Of a stretch of DNA of 12,711 nucleotides, positions 1 to 7,037 are shown one piece after another. A program made the translations under genes and the position numbers. Where the stretch lies: assembly GCA_016181905.1 (NCBI GenBank), contig JACOYM010000074.1:1-12711 (forward strand). Direction: 5' to 3'. The stretch is from Candidatus Pacearchaeota archaeon (GTDB taxonomy: Archaea; Nanobdellota; Nanobdellia; Pacearchaeales; GW2011-AR1). The notes below the pieces were generated by a model, which worked only from the letters and a program-made list of their open reading frames with translations, did no database searches and was not told the DNA's origin. How positions within the stretch are numbered: position 1 is the first letter of the stretch; the number at the start of each line of letters is the position of its first letter.

Positions 1-1
1 T

Positions 2-1033
2 AATCTGTATTTGATAGAGGATACTCCAGCAGGAGCGTATACAATAATGCAGGAAAGTTTGGGGAGAGTAGGTTTTATTACTAAAAGTAATGGGGAGATT
101 TCGTCTGAAGTTGGCATAAATCCTTCTAATTATCTAGTTATGCTTGAAGATTATATTTTTAATGAAAATGAAAGAACATTTACATTAAAGTCTGAGATAG
201 GAACAGAGACACCAGTAATAAAAACAGAAGCAGGAAAAAAGCAAGCAACGGGAAAAACACAAGAACCTGCAGGAACGACAGCAGAGCCAGACAGAAGTGA
301 TATTGTTTTTGAGTATCAAGATGGTAAAATAAATTCTAATTTATTTTATAATTATAATCTGGGAGAATGGGAATGGTCACTTAAGGAGGAGAATTGGCGT
401 AAAACAGACTCTGTGGCAGAAGGATTATCAGAAGAAAATAAAAAATTTTTGGCGAGTCTTAATCGCGAAAAGAATGATTTTAACAAAGGTGTGTTTCTAT
501 TAGTTTGGAGATTGTCTAGTGAAAAAGGAAGCCCTTTAATTTTAAAATTTGCTGGAACACTTAAAGTGTATAATGGTGTCGGTGGAAAAACACTCGGTTC
601 TTATAAGTATAACGAAGCTAATGAAAACCCTGTTGTTTTATTTGATAAGATAATTAAATTAATCGAGGGTTTAACAAAGGAAACACTTCCAACAGAAATA
701 ACATGCAGCATAACAAATGTTGAATTGTTTATTAAAGATGAAAAATTAACTGAAGAAGGTAATAAATATAGTTTAAGCAATAGAGACCTATTTTATGTAC
801 AGCTGGAGCATAAAGATTGTGAAACACTTAAGGTAATAATAAAAAGAGATGGAAATAACGATGCAATTCAGCCCTTAGAAATTAAAAAAGTCTCTGAGAG
901 TACACAGAAGTTTATATTCACGCCTTTAACTGAAGAAGGAGGATACACTCTAAGTATCTATGGAAATGATCAGGCAAAATATTCCCTTAAAGTTGAAGTG
1001 TACAAGAAGCTTGTCGAGGTTATTATTGAATAA
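2..1033 (+). CDS. Partial protein of unknown function, probably extracytoplasmic, 3' end only
   Basis: The reading frame is open to the left edge, so the 5' end lies outside the window; a TTG at 11 is an unlikely start because codons continue upstream. The visible 343 residues have three parts. First comes a region of about 65 residues, then a Thr/Pro/Glu/Lys-rich low-complexity linker (about residues 68-98 from the edge). After that lies a region with the aromatic stretch WEWSLKEENW (residues 123-132). The last 120 residues are rich in alternating beta-like segments with two cysteines, suggesting a beta-sandwich (Ig-like) C-terminal domain. I recognise no enzyme motif. Aromatic-rich repeats plus beta domains are common in large surface or secreted proteins of DPANN archaea, so an extracytoplasmic location is inferred. 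The gene ends 44 bases before the convergent gene at 1078. Confidence 0.75.
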   Translation, partial: NLYLIEDTPAGAYTIMQESLGRVGFITKSNGEISSEVGINPSNYLVMLEDYIFNENERTFTLKSEIGTETPVIKTEAGKKQATGKTQEPAGTTAEPDRSDIVFEYQDGKINSNLFYNYNLGEWEWSLKEENWRKTDSVAEGLSEENKKFLASLNREKNDFNKGVFLLVWRLSSEKGSPLILKFAGTLKVYNGVGGKTLGSYKYNEANENPVVLFDKIIKLIEGLTKETLPTEITCSITNVELFIKDEKLTEEGNKYSLSNRDLFYVQLEHKDCETLKVIIKRDGNNDAIQPLEIKKVSESTQKFIFTPLTEEGGYTLSIYGNDQAKYSLKVEVYKKLVEVIIE

Positions 1034-1048
1034 AAAAAAAATAAAAAA
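1032..1048 (-). terminator. Oligo-U terminator of the 1078-1872 gene
   Basis: On the minus strand, about 30-45 bases past the stop codon at 1078, there is a run of six T, an A, then ten T. Archaeal RNA polymerase terminates at such oligo-T tracts. The tract touches the stop codon of the convergent gene ending at 1033. Confidence 0.6.
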
Positions 1049-1077
1049 TCTAACTATAATGCATAATCAAACCTTAA

Positions 1078-1872
1078 CTACTCTATTATTGCTTTAGGCT
1101 CCTCTTTTTCTTTTACAGGCTCTTTATCAACAAAGGTTGCCTCTAAAGGCACAAAAGGCGCTGCTTTTACTTGTATATTTCCTGTTTCTCTGTTTATTAT
1201 TATTTTTGATCCATTATAGCTAGTGAATAAAAAGTCCAATCTGTCAATTGTTTCATAATCTCCTGGAGCATCAGAGTTATAGATATCCTGGTCATTTGCT
1301 ATTACAAGCAGCCTTTCACCTGTAAGACTTACCCCGTCAATGCCATATAACATATTTTTATTTTCCCTTGTTGTTATCCTGAATCCCTTGCCTATGTCTT
1401 GGCGGTTTATTTTAATATCTGTATTCATTGTTCTTTCTTCTAATGTTTTAGCTATGCATAATTTATTTCCTGCCATTCCTATATTTACTGGAACATAGTT
1501 TTTACCTTCTACCTCGACACTTCTTGCAGACGGGTCTATTATGTCACTGCTCTTTGAGAATGGAACAAGATAGAAATCTTTTGCAATATTCGGGTTAATA
1601 ATAGCTCCTTTTATTTTAATATCCTTATCTTTAGGGATTGCTATAACAGCATATCTTTCATCACCTACCTGCAATTCTTGCACAAAAAAAGGATGCTCTT
1701 TTTGGCTTGTTGGTTTTTCCTGCATATATTTTATAGTATTTGTTGTGAAGTCATAATCTACTTTTTTGCCTTTAGCAAAAGCATTCTCTAATGGTGCTGT
1801 CAATAGGAAAGTTGTTGCTAATCCCCCAGTAATAGAACAATTAACAATTTGCCTGATGTCTTTATATTGCAT
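1078..1872 (-). CDS. Secreted or membrane-anchored protein of unknown function
   Basis: This is a 264-residue protein. Residues 12-33 form a hydrophobic stretch ending in Ala-Phe-Ala before Lys, which looks like a signal peptide cleaved near residue 33; an uncleaved anchor is the alternative. The mature part is a mix of short beta-like segments and Lys/Asp-rich turns with a charged Pro/Glu/Lys tail. No catalytic motif or named family was recognised. The ATG at 1872 is supported by a consensus BRE/TATA centred 26 bases upstream, so the mRNA should be leaderless. A strong T-tract follows the gene. It is convergent with the unknown gene on its left. The last residues, AIIE, resemble the VIIE end of that neighbour, which is probably coincidence. 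Confidence 0.8.
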   Translation of the reverse strand: MQYKDIRQIVNCSITGGLATTFLLTAPLENAFAKGKKVDYDFTTNTIKYMQEKPTSQKEHPFFVQELQVGDERYAVIAIPKDKDIKIKGAIINPNIAKDFYLVPFSKSSDIIDPSARSVEVEGKNYVPVNIGMAGNKLCIAKTLEERTMNTDIKINRQDIGKGFRITTRENKNMLYGIDGVSLTGERLLVIANDQDIYNSDAPGDYETIDRLDFLFTSYNGSKIIINRETGNIQVKAAPFVPLEATFVDKEPVKEKEEPKAIIE

Positions 1873-1880
1873 AATCCTTT

Positions 1881-1934
1881 TTGTAATTCGCTATTTATAA
1901 ATCTTTCGCTTTTGTTGTAATTTAGTAATTACAA
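1881..1934. repeat. TTGTAATT direct and inverted repeats around a promoter
   Basis: TTGTAATT occurs at 1881-1888 and 1915-1922, with its inverse AATTACAA at 1927-1934. The last two form an 8-bp inverted repeat with a TAGT spacer just upstream of the BRE. The first lies between TATA box and start codon. This arrangement resembles an operator for a dimeric archaeal regulator, but no regulator can be named. Confidence 0.4.
1894..1909 (-). promoter_or_regulatory. BRE/TATA promoter of the 1078-1872 gene
   Basis: The minus strand reads GCGAAAGATTTATAAA, an archaeal BRE followed by a TATA box. Its TATA centre is about 26 bases before the ATG at 1872, so transcription should start at or next to the start codon. 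The core 14-mer GAAAGATTTATAAA recurs twice upstream of the TFB gene. Confidence 0.8.
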
Positions 1935-1981
1935 AAATATGTAGAAGTAACTAATGCTGAAAAGAAGTATTTTTGACAAAA

Positions 1982-2065
1982 TGCGGGGGGAAGGAATCGA
2001 ACCTTCGCAGGCACTAAGCCATTGGCTCCTAAGGCCAACCCGTTTGACCGCTCCGGCACTCCCGC
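1982..2065 (-). tRNA. tRNA-Leu: tRNA-Leu(UAG)
   Basis: Read on the minus strand this is an 84-base type II tRNA. It has acceptor strand GCGGGAG, D stem CCG/CGG, anticodon stem TTGGC/GCCAA and loop CTTAGGA with anticodon TAG (plus-strand 2029-2031), so it reads the leucine codon CUA and probably other CUN codons. The 15-base variable region has a GGC/GCC stem. The T arm is GAAGG-TTCGATT-CCTTC, and the discriminator is A73, as expected for leucine. CCA is not encoded and no intron is present. The acceptor stem pairs except for an A6-C67 mismatch. Confidence 0.95.
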
Positions 2066-2084
2066 GCAGGAGGGCATAGAAAAC

Positions 2085-2097
2085 CAAATATAAAAAT
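2085..2097 (-). promoter_or_regulatory. TATA promoter of tRNA-Leu
   Basis: The minus strand reads ATTTTTATATTTG, centred about 26 bases upstream of the first tRNA base at 2065, the expected distance for an archaeal box A. On the minus strand a short T-rich stretch (TTTTG, then TTCTTTTC) follows the tRNA 3' end and may serve for termination. Confidence 0.55.
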
Positions 2098-2123
2098 GTT
2101 TGTTATTATTTATTTGGGTTAAG

Positions 2124-2131
2124 TTTAAAAT
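2124..2131 (+). promoter_or_regulatory. Probable TATA box of the zinc-ribbon gene
   Basis: TTTAAAAT is centred about 25 bases before the ATG at 2153. That distance favours the ATG at 2153 over the GTG at 2147 and suggests a leaderless transcript. Confidence 0.45.
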
Positions 2132-2152
2132 CCTATCTTACTTTTTGTGCAT

Positions 2153-2338
2153 ATGGACAAGGATTCAAAAGAAAAGTTATCAAGACTATGGAAGGTGCGC
2201 CCTGAATGTCATGAATGGTGGAATGCTGGTGCAGATATCTGCCCAGATTGCAAAGAAAAGAGAAAAAAGATAGAATTAGTGGCTACATGCGCAAATTGCG
2301 GAAAGCCTGTGAATGAATGTGATTGCAAAGAAAACTGA
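2153..2338 (+). CDS. Small cysteine-rich zinc-ribbon-like protein
   Basis: This is a 61-residue protein with cysteines at C19, C30/C33 (CPDC), C46/C49 (CANC) and C56/C58 (CDC), plus H20. Two CxxC pairs 13 residues apart fit a zinc ribbon, and the extra CxC could bind a second ion. The N-terminal third is charged and helical and contains three tryptophans. Small proteins of this kind often bind nucleic acid or partner proteins in archaea, but no specific function can be given. An in-frame GTG at 2147 would add two residues (Met-His); the TATA spacing favours ATG 2153. It is convergent with the kamA-like gene, whose stop lies 4 bases beyond. Confidence 0.75.
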   Translation: MDKDSKEKLSRLWKVRPECHEWWNAGADICPDCKEKRKKIELVATCANCGKPVNECDCKEN

Positions 2339-2341
2339 TTT

Positions 2342-3430
2342 TTATCCTGGCTCAATATACTCAAATTCTTTATCCTCGTAGTTTTTCAGCTTTATGCTGT
2401 TGCCTTCTTTATTCACAACATAATTGGGGGTTATGGGAATCTTCCCGCCTCCGCCAGGCGCATCTATGACAAAATGCGGAACGCACATTCCAGATGTGTA
2501 GCCCCTCAGGCTCCTTATTATATCAATGCCTTCACTGACTTTTGTTCTAAAATGATTTGTGCCTTTTGTCAGATCAGCTTGATAAACATAGTAAGGCTTT
2601 ACCCTTATTGTCAACAATTTCTGCATCAGCTTTTTCATTACAGCAGGATTATCATTTATCCCTCTTAGCAAAACAGACTGATTTCCAAGAGGGATGCCTG
2701 CATCTGCAAGCAATGTGCAAGCTCTTTTGCTTTCTGCCCTGATTTCATCAGGATGATTAAAATGCGTGTTTATATAAAGAGGATGATATTTTTTCAGCAT
2801 TGCACAAAGTTCGGGAGTGATTCTTTGTGGCAAAGTACAGGGCACTCTTGTCCCTATCCTTATTATTTCAATATGTTTTATCTCTCTTATGCTTTTTAAA
2901 ATGAATTCGAGCTCATCATCTTTCAGCAATAAAGGGTCGCCTCCAGACAGGATAACATCTCTTACTTCTTTGTGCTGCTTGATATATTCAATTCCTTTTT
3001 GTATATCCTCTTTGCTCATGGATTTATAGCAAACACCGACTTTTCTCTTTCTTGTGCAGAATCTGCAATACATAGCGCATTTGTTTGACACAAGAAGCAG
3101 AACCCTGTCAGGATACCTGTGTGTCAAGCCATAGACCGGGCTGTCTTCTTCTTCATGAAGAGGGTCATCAAAACCAAAGTCATCCTCTACCTCTCTGATA
3201 TCAGGAATGCACTGCTTCCATATTGCATCATCCTGCTTTTTTATCAGGCTTAGATAGTAAGGGTTTATATTCATCGGATATTTTTCAATAACCTTTTTTA
3301 TATCCTGCGCATTTACCTTGCCTTTGAGAATCTTGCACAGTTGTTCATCATTCACAATGCTCTTTTTCAGAATCTCTTCCCATAGGGGAACAATAATTTC
3401 TATCTGCTGCTTTATTTCTTGTTTGCGCAT
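2342..3430 (-). CDS. kamA: KamA-family lysine 2,3-aminomutase (radical SAM)
   Basis: This 362-residue radical-SAM, PLP-dependent aminomutase should convert L-lysine to beta-lysine in the cytoplasm. The 4Fe-4S motif CxxxCxxC is at C118, C122 and C125, and the SGGDP SAM-binding motif is at 162-166. The PLP lysine is K330 in APGGGGK. By family comparison D286 (YQADLTKG) and D323 (FVIDAPG) match the two aspartates that hold the lysine side-chain amino group in clostridial lysine aminomutase and that glutamate aminomutase lacks, so lysine is the likely substrate. The protein stops soon after the catalytic domain and lacks the Cys-rich zinc tail of the clostridial enzyme (416 residues); EpmB-like members are also short. 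It is the last gene of a three-gene operon, one base after the upstream ligase gene. Family is very sure; product is inferred. Confidence 0.9.
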   Translation of the reverse strand: MRKQEIKQQIEIIVPLWEEILKKSIVNDEQLCKILKGKVNAQDIKKVIEKYPMNINPYYLSLIKKQDDAIWKQCIPDIREVEDDFGFDDPLHEEEDSPVYGLTHRYPDRVLLLVSNKCAMYCRFCTRKRKVGVCYKSMSKEDIQKGIEYIKQHKEVRDVILSGGDPLLLKDDELEFILKSIREIKHIEIIRIGTRVPCTLPQRITPELCAMLKKYHPLYINTHFNHPDEIRAESKRACTLLADAGIPLGNQSVLLRGINDNPAVMKKLMQKLLTIRVKPYYVYQADLTKGTNHFRTKVSEGIDIIRSLRGYTSGMCVPHFVIDAPGGGGKIPITPNYVVNKEGNSIKLKNYEDKEFEYIEPG

Positions 3431-3431
3431 T

Positions 3432-4481
3432 TTATCTTTTGCCTCTTATTTTTGCATTTCGCCTGTTTTTGAGCCTGTATCTTTCAGCAGCAACGCCGAT
3501 AATCTTGTCAAGCAGCTGGGAGTATGTCATGCCTGCTGCATATGCGCTTTTTGGAAACCAGTATGTTGGGTCAATGCCCGGAGTAGGGTTTAATTCCAGT
3601 ATATACGGCGTTCCGCCCCTGTAAATCATGTCTATCCTGCAGAAATCCTTGCAATCCAAAGCCCTGTAAGCATTTAACACCGCGCTTCTTAATTTTTCAG
3701 CCATTTTTTCAGGTATATTGGCTGGGCAGATAGACCTGCTGGTTTGGTTGAATTTAATCCTCCTTCCCCATTTTTTAATCAGCGGGATTACAGGGTCATC
3801 AGGAACCCAAAGGTCGGTTTTTTTATCGCCTCCTTCAAATACAACCTCTATTATTGGCAATGTAAAACCAGGATTCCCGATTACAGGGATTGTAAATTCC
3901 CTGCCTTCTATGAATTCTTCCACCAATACAGGCTCTTTGTATGTTTTTATCAGGTGTTTTAGCTTTTTTATCAGCTCATGCATGTTTTCGACAACAGAAT
4001 CCTTATCAAGCCCCATCTGGGAGCCTTCATGCACTAATTTCAGTATTAAAGGGTATTTTAGTTTCTTGTCAATCTTTTCATTTATGCTTTCTACCACCTG
4101 GAATCTTGGTGTTGGAATTCCATGCACAATCATTATCCTTTTTGCCATCGACTTGTCAAGGCATAATGCCTGCGTAAGTGCGTCAGAGCCCGCATAAGGT
4201 ATATTCAGCATCTCCAGCATTGCAGGTATCTGCGACCTTCTTGCTTCACCATGGACGCCTTCAGCGACGTTAAAAACAATATCAATCTTATTTCTTAATT
4301 TTTTTAACCTCTGGAAAGCATTCTCATCTGCCTCAATCAATATTACATTATGCCCGGCCTCCTCAAATGCCTTTTTTTCTGCCTGAATAGTTTCTTTGCT
4401 GTCCAGCTCCGCTATTGCATCAAGAGGCCTGCCTTTAACAAGTTCCTTTCTTATCAGGTTGTATAAAATTGCTACATTCAT
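3432..4481 (-). CDS. ATP-grasp ligase, D-Ala-D-Ala-ligase-like (paralog 2)
   Basis: This 349-residue ATP-grasp carboxylate-amine ligase should join an amino acid carboxylate, activated as an acyl phosphate, to an amine. Visible Ddl-like landmarks are VFNVAEGVHG (69-78), IPYAGS (94-99), LCLDK (106-110) and IPTPRF (122-127). The ATP-binding lysine is K148 and the loop EGSQMG is at 152-157. EEFIEG is at 188-193, and the metal ligands are D284, E296 and N298 in ELNPTPG. The N-terminal GGxSxE motif that contacts the first D-Ala in true Ddl is absent; AELDSKE (24-30) occupies that region. The C-terminus is very basic. A 12-base gap separates it from the upstream paralog and 1 base from kamA, so they are co-transcribed. 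The substrate is unknown, and D-Ala-D-Ala synthesis for peptidoglycan is unlikely. Confidence 0.88.
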   Translation of the reverse strand: MNVAILYNLIRKELVKGRPLDAIAELDSKETIQAEKKAFEEAGHNVILIEADENAFQRLKKLRNKIDIVFNVAEGVHGEARRSQIPAMLEMLNIPYAGSDALTQALCLDKSMAKRIMIVHGIPTPRFQVVESINEKIDKKLKYPLILKLVHEGSQMGLDKDSVVENMHELIKKLKHLIKTYKEPVLVEEFIEGREFTIPVIGNPGFTLPIIEVVFEGGDKKTDLWVPDDPVIPLIKKWGRRIKFNQTSRSICPANIPEKMAEKLRSAVLNAYRALDCKDFCRIDMIYRGGTPYILELNPTPGIDPTYWFPKSAYAAGMTYSQLLDKIIGVAAERYRLKNRRNAKIRGKR

Positions 4482-4493
4482 TTTTTGGATTTT

Positions 4494-5510
4494 TTATTCT
4501 AAATTTATTTTTTCTAGAGCTATTCTTTTTAATGAAACATCAAGCATCATTTTTACCATCCTGTTGTAATTAATGCCATTTATCCTGGCTATTTTTGGGA
4601 AAAAAGAGATATGCTCCATGCTAGGGCTTATTCCTGGCAGAGGATTTATTTCTAAAACATAAGGATTGCCCTTCTTGTCACATCTTATATCCACCCTGCT
4701 GAAATCCCTGCACTGCAGTATATTGTGTGTTTTTAGTGCAATCTGGCATATCTTTTTTTGCAGTTTCTTGGAGATTCTTGGTTTTCCAGAATATGCATCA
4801 TCACACCTTACTCCCTTTGCCTCATAGGTTAATGCATCAAAATGCTGCGGATATTTGTCTAAATAAATTTCTATCATCCCTAAAACTCTCGGCTTATTCC
4901 CTATTATTCCCACGGTAAATTCTTTTCCTGCAAGAAACTCTTCAATCATCAGAGGCTCTTGATAGTTTGATATTAATTTTTTAACACTCTCTTTAAGCTC
5001 TTTCTTGTTTCTTACGATATTTTTGTTATACAAGCCCATAGAAGAGCCCTCATACAAGAGCTTGACAATTATTGGGAATCTTAGTTTTTTGCTTATTTTA
5101 TCTTTTAAAGAATGAATAACCTGAAATCTCGGGGTTGGAATTTTGTAGTACTGCAGAACCTCTTTTGTCTTTGCTTTGTCAAGGCAAAGGGACAATGCCA
5201 AAGGGCCAGAGCCAGTATATGGAATCTGCAGCATCTCCAGGATTAGGGGGATTTGAGCCTCCCTGTTTCTTCCGTGAAAACCCTCAGCAATATTAAAGAC
5301 AATATCTGGCTTTTCTTTCTGGAATTTTTTGTAGCATTCTTCATCAGCCCTGATCAGAATTACCTTATACTTTGAATTGCAGATTAAGATTGCTTTTTTA
5401 ATTGCATTAACAATCTCCAGGCTGTCAAACTCTGCATAAATATCTTTTGGCTTTCTTTTAGGAACAGCCTTATTTTTGCTGTTATAAGCGATAGCTATCT
5501 TAGAAATCAT
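4494..5510 (-). CDS. ATP-grasp ligase, D-Ala-D-Ala-ligase-like (paralog 1)
   Basis: This 338-residue paralog of the next gene downstream is the first gene of the cassette. It carries VFNIAEGFHG (71-80), IPYTGSG (96-102), LCLDK (108-112) and IPTPRF (124-129). The ATP lysine is K150, the loop EGSSMG is at 154-159 and EEF is at 190-192. The metal ligands are D274, E287 and N289 in EINPLPG. As in the partner, the Ddl N-terminal GGxSxE motif is missing and AEFDSLE (26-32) sits there. The loops expected to bind the acceptor differ from the partner (GISPSMEHISFFPK here, GIDPTYWFPK there), so the two probably handle different substrates or act in sequence. The ATG at 5510 is the first start in frame and gives full N-terminal alignment with the partner. 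Confidence 0.88.
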   Translation of the reverse strand: MISKIAIAYNSKNKAVPKRKPKDIYAEFDSLEIVNAIKKAILICNSKYKVILIRADEECYKKFQKEKPDIVFNIAEGFHGRNREAQIPLILEMLQIPYTGSGPLALSLCLDKAKTKEVLQYYKIPTPRFQVIHSLKDKISKKLRFPIIVKLLYEGSSMGLYNKNIVRNKKELKESVKKLISNYQEPLMIEEFLAGKEFTVGIIGNKPRVLGMIEIYLDKYPQHFDALTYEAKGVRCDDAYSGKPRISKKLQKKICQIALKTHNILQCRDFSRVDIRCDKKGNPYVLEINPLPGISPSMEHISFFPKIARINGINYNRMVKMMLDVSLKRIALEKINLE

Positions 5511-5765
5511 TCTTAGTCAAATACATCAGAGCCCAAACACCCCTTTTCTTTTCATTTTTTCTTTTTTAATGAAATATTTTTGTTCAGATTTTTTATTTTA
5601 TTAAAAATAATATGCATAACTTATATTTAAATATTACTAATCTTTTTGCAATGACAAATTTCTGCATTTTTTATGAAAAATCTGCCGACGATAAAATTTA
5701 AGGGCTTTGAAGTCATTTTTCTCAAGTACAGATAAATATTAATAATTCTATTTCTTGCATAAATT
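5511..5765. promoter_or_regulatory. Divergent intergenic region between the cassette and nre
   Basis: These 255 bases are very AT-rich. A perfect 12-bp palindrome ATATTTAAATAT lies at 5623-5634, and on the minus strand AAAAATATTTC (5571-5581) is another possible TATA. Neither sits 25 bases before the cassette ATG at 5510, so the cassette mRNA may carry a leader of about 40-90 bases, unlike the leaderless genes nearby. No stable hairpin or known riboswitch was recognised. Mini-ORFs of 8-21 codons in the leader are too short to call. Confidence 0.4.
5732..5745 (+). promoter_or_regulatory. TATA box of nre
   Basis: ATAAATATTAATAA is centred about 27 bases before the ATG at 5766, which fits a leaderless start. 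Confidence 0.5.
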
Positions 5766-7031
5766 ATGGAAAAAAATAATGAAAACACCTTTGGCAAGAA
5801 TTTTGATTATCGCCTCTGCGGCGCATGCAAGGGAAGGCAGTACTGCGGCAGGAAATGCATTATCCTGCAGAAATTTTCCCAGAGCATGCCTTCAAAGAAA
5901 ACACATTTTTCCGGGAGCTCGCCGCCAGAGGTCTTTGTCGGAAGGCATGATTATCCAATGGTTTTTACGGGAATACTTGCACCTCAAGAATATGGAAATA
6001 CAGAGCAGTACAGCATGCCAGAGATATGGCATAAAAATAATGCAGGCATAACAGATATTTTGTCTTACAGAAGCAAGCTGGTATATTCTAGATTTAAAAG
6101 CAATGTAAAAGATGCCAGCAAAGAGAAGAGATTTTTGTCAGTTATGCAGGAGATAGCAATGTCAAGCAATGCTGTTTCAACAGAGTTTTTTCTGAAAAAG
6201 CCAGCACACTTTGAGATGCATTTAGACAGGCATGTTCCTATAATCGGGAATCCTGCCCCTTTAAAATATGCAAGGCTGGAAGAAAATCCCCATATTGAGA
6301 AGAAGGTGGATTATCTTGTTGCTGACAACGAAATAAAAGCAAATGAGGCAGTAAAAGAGCTTTATTATTCCAGGATAGAGATAAGCAACATAATAAAGAT
6401 ATTGAGCGCAGGATTGCTTGGCTTTAAAGTGCAAAGAAAGCTTGTTCCGACTAGATGGGCTGTGACAGCTGTTGATGACTCTGTAAGCAAAATAATGCTT
6501 GAAAGAATAAAAACATATCCTGAAACAAATGATTTTATGCTTTTTCATTCAGATTATATAGGGAATCATTATGAATTTTTGCTTTTGCCAGGCAAGTTTG
6601 CATTTGAGGTAATAGAGGCGAAAATCTCAGGAAGCGTATGGAATCCCGCTCCAAATGCGGAAACATTCTTTGCACAGGATTATGAAGGTTTTTCTGGCAG
6701 AAAAACATATGCAGACAGCGTAACAGGCGCATATTATGCAAACAGGCTCGCTCTTGCTGAATATTTTGAAAATATTAAGAGGCAGGCGTCATGCTTTGTT
6801 ATGCGGGAATGCAGGCCAGAGTATTGGGCGCCTTGCGGCGTCGGCATTTTACGAGAGGCAAGCAGGCAGGCATTCAGGAACAAGCCAGAAAGATTTTCAA
6901 CAATGCAGGAGGCATTGTCGGCAGCACAGAAGAGAATGGTGCTTCAAGCCTCATCTTTTACAGAGAAGTCATGGCTTTTAAGAGAGTATGGAAAACAGAA
7001 GAGGCTGAGCGAGTGGCTTGGCAGGTCTTGA
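5766..7031 (+). CDS. nre: Archaeal DNA-repair protein of the Nre family
   Basis: This 421-residue protein is recognised by the family signature SSPPEVFVGR (51-60) followed by a YP motif, and by the GVGILREASRQAF segment in the C-terminal half; together they match the archaeal Nre N- and C-terminal domains (DUF650/DUF651). An N-terminal Cys4 motif (C18, C21, C27, C31) probably binds zinc. The extreme C-terminus, QKRLSEWLGRS (411-421), fits a PCNA-interacting peptide (Q, L and two bulky residues at PIP-box spacing). In Haloferax, Nre acts in repair of mitomycin C damage; the biochemical activity is not established. It is transcribed alone and divergently from the cassette. Its stop lies 6 bases before the end of the convergent gene. 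Confidence 0.9.
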   Translation: MEKNNENTFGKNFDYRLCGACKGRQYCGRKCIILQKFSQSMPSKKTHFSGSSPPEVFVGRHDYPMVFTGILAPQEYGNTEQYSMPEIWHKNNAGITDILSYRSKLVYSRFKSNVKDASKEKRFLSVMQEIAMSSNAVSTEFFLKKPAHFEMHLDRHVPIIGNPAPLKYARLEENPHIEKKVDYLVADNEIKANEAVKELYYSRIEISNIIKILSAGLLGFKVQRKLVPTRWAVTAVDDSVSKIMLERIKTYPETNDFMLFHSDYIGNHYEFLLLPGKFAFEVIEAKISGSVWNPAPNAETFFAQDYEGFSGRKTYADSVTGAYYANRLALAEYFENIKRQASCFVMRECRPEYWAPCGVGILREASRQAFRNKPERFSTMQEALSAAQKRMVLQASSFTEKSWLLREYGKQKRLSEWLGRS

Positions 7032-7037
7032 ATTTAT

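Noticed and set aside
1021..1089. Similar VIIE and AIIE protein ends of the two convergent genes
   Set aside because: Four residues in AT-rich codons are easily shared by chance; no other similarity was seen.
2147..2152. GTG start for the zinc-ribbon protein
   Set aside because: The ATG two codons later better fits the TATA spacing.
3718..4197. 159-codon open frame on the plus strand
   Set aside because: It lies wholly antisense inside the well-supported ATP-grasp gene; its protein is low-complexity Ser/Phe-rich, typical of a shadow frame.
3432..5510. Peptidoglycan D-Ala-D-Ala ligases
   Set aside because: The N-terminal D-Ala-contacting motif is missing in both copies, and the KamA linkage and archaeal context point elsewhere.
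5651..5701. 16-codon plus-strand ORF about 23 bases after the ATATTTAAATAT palindrome
   Set aside because: Too short and without any protein feature or neighbour to support it.
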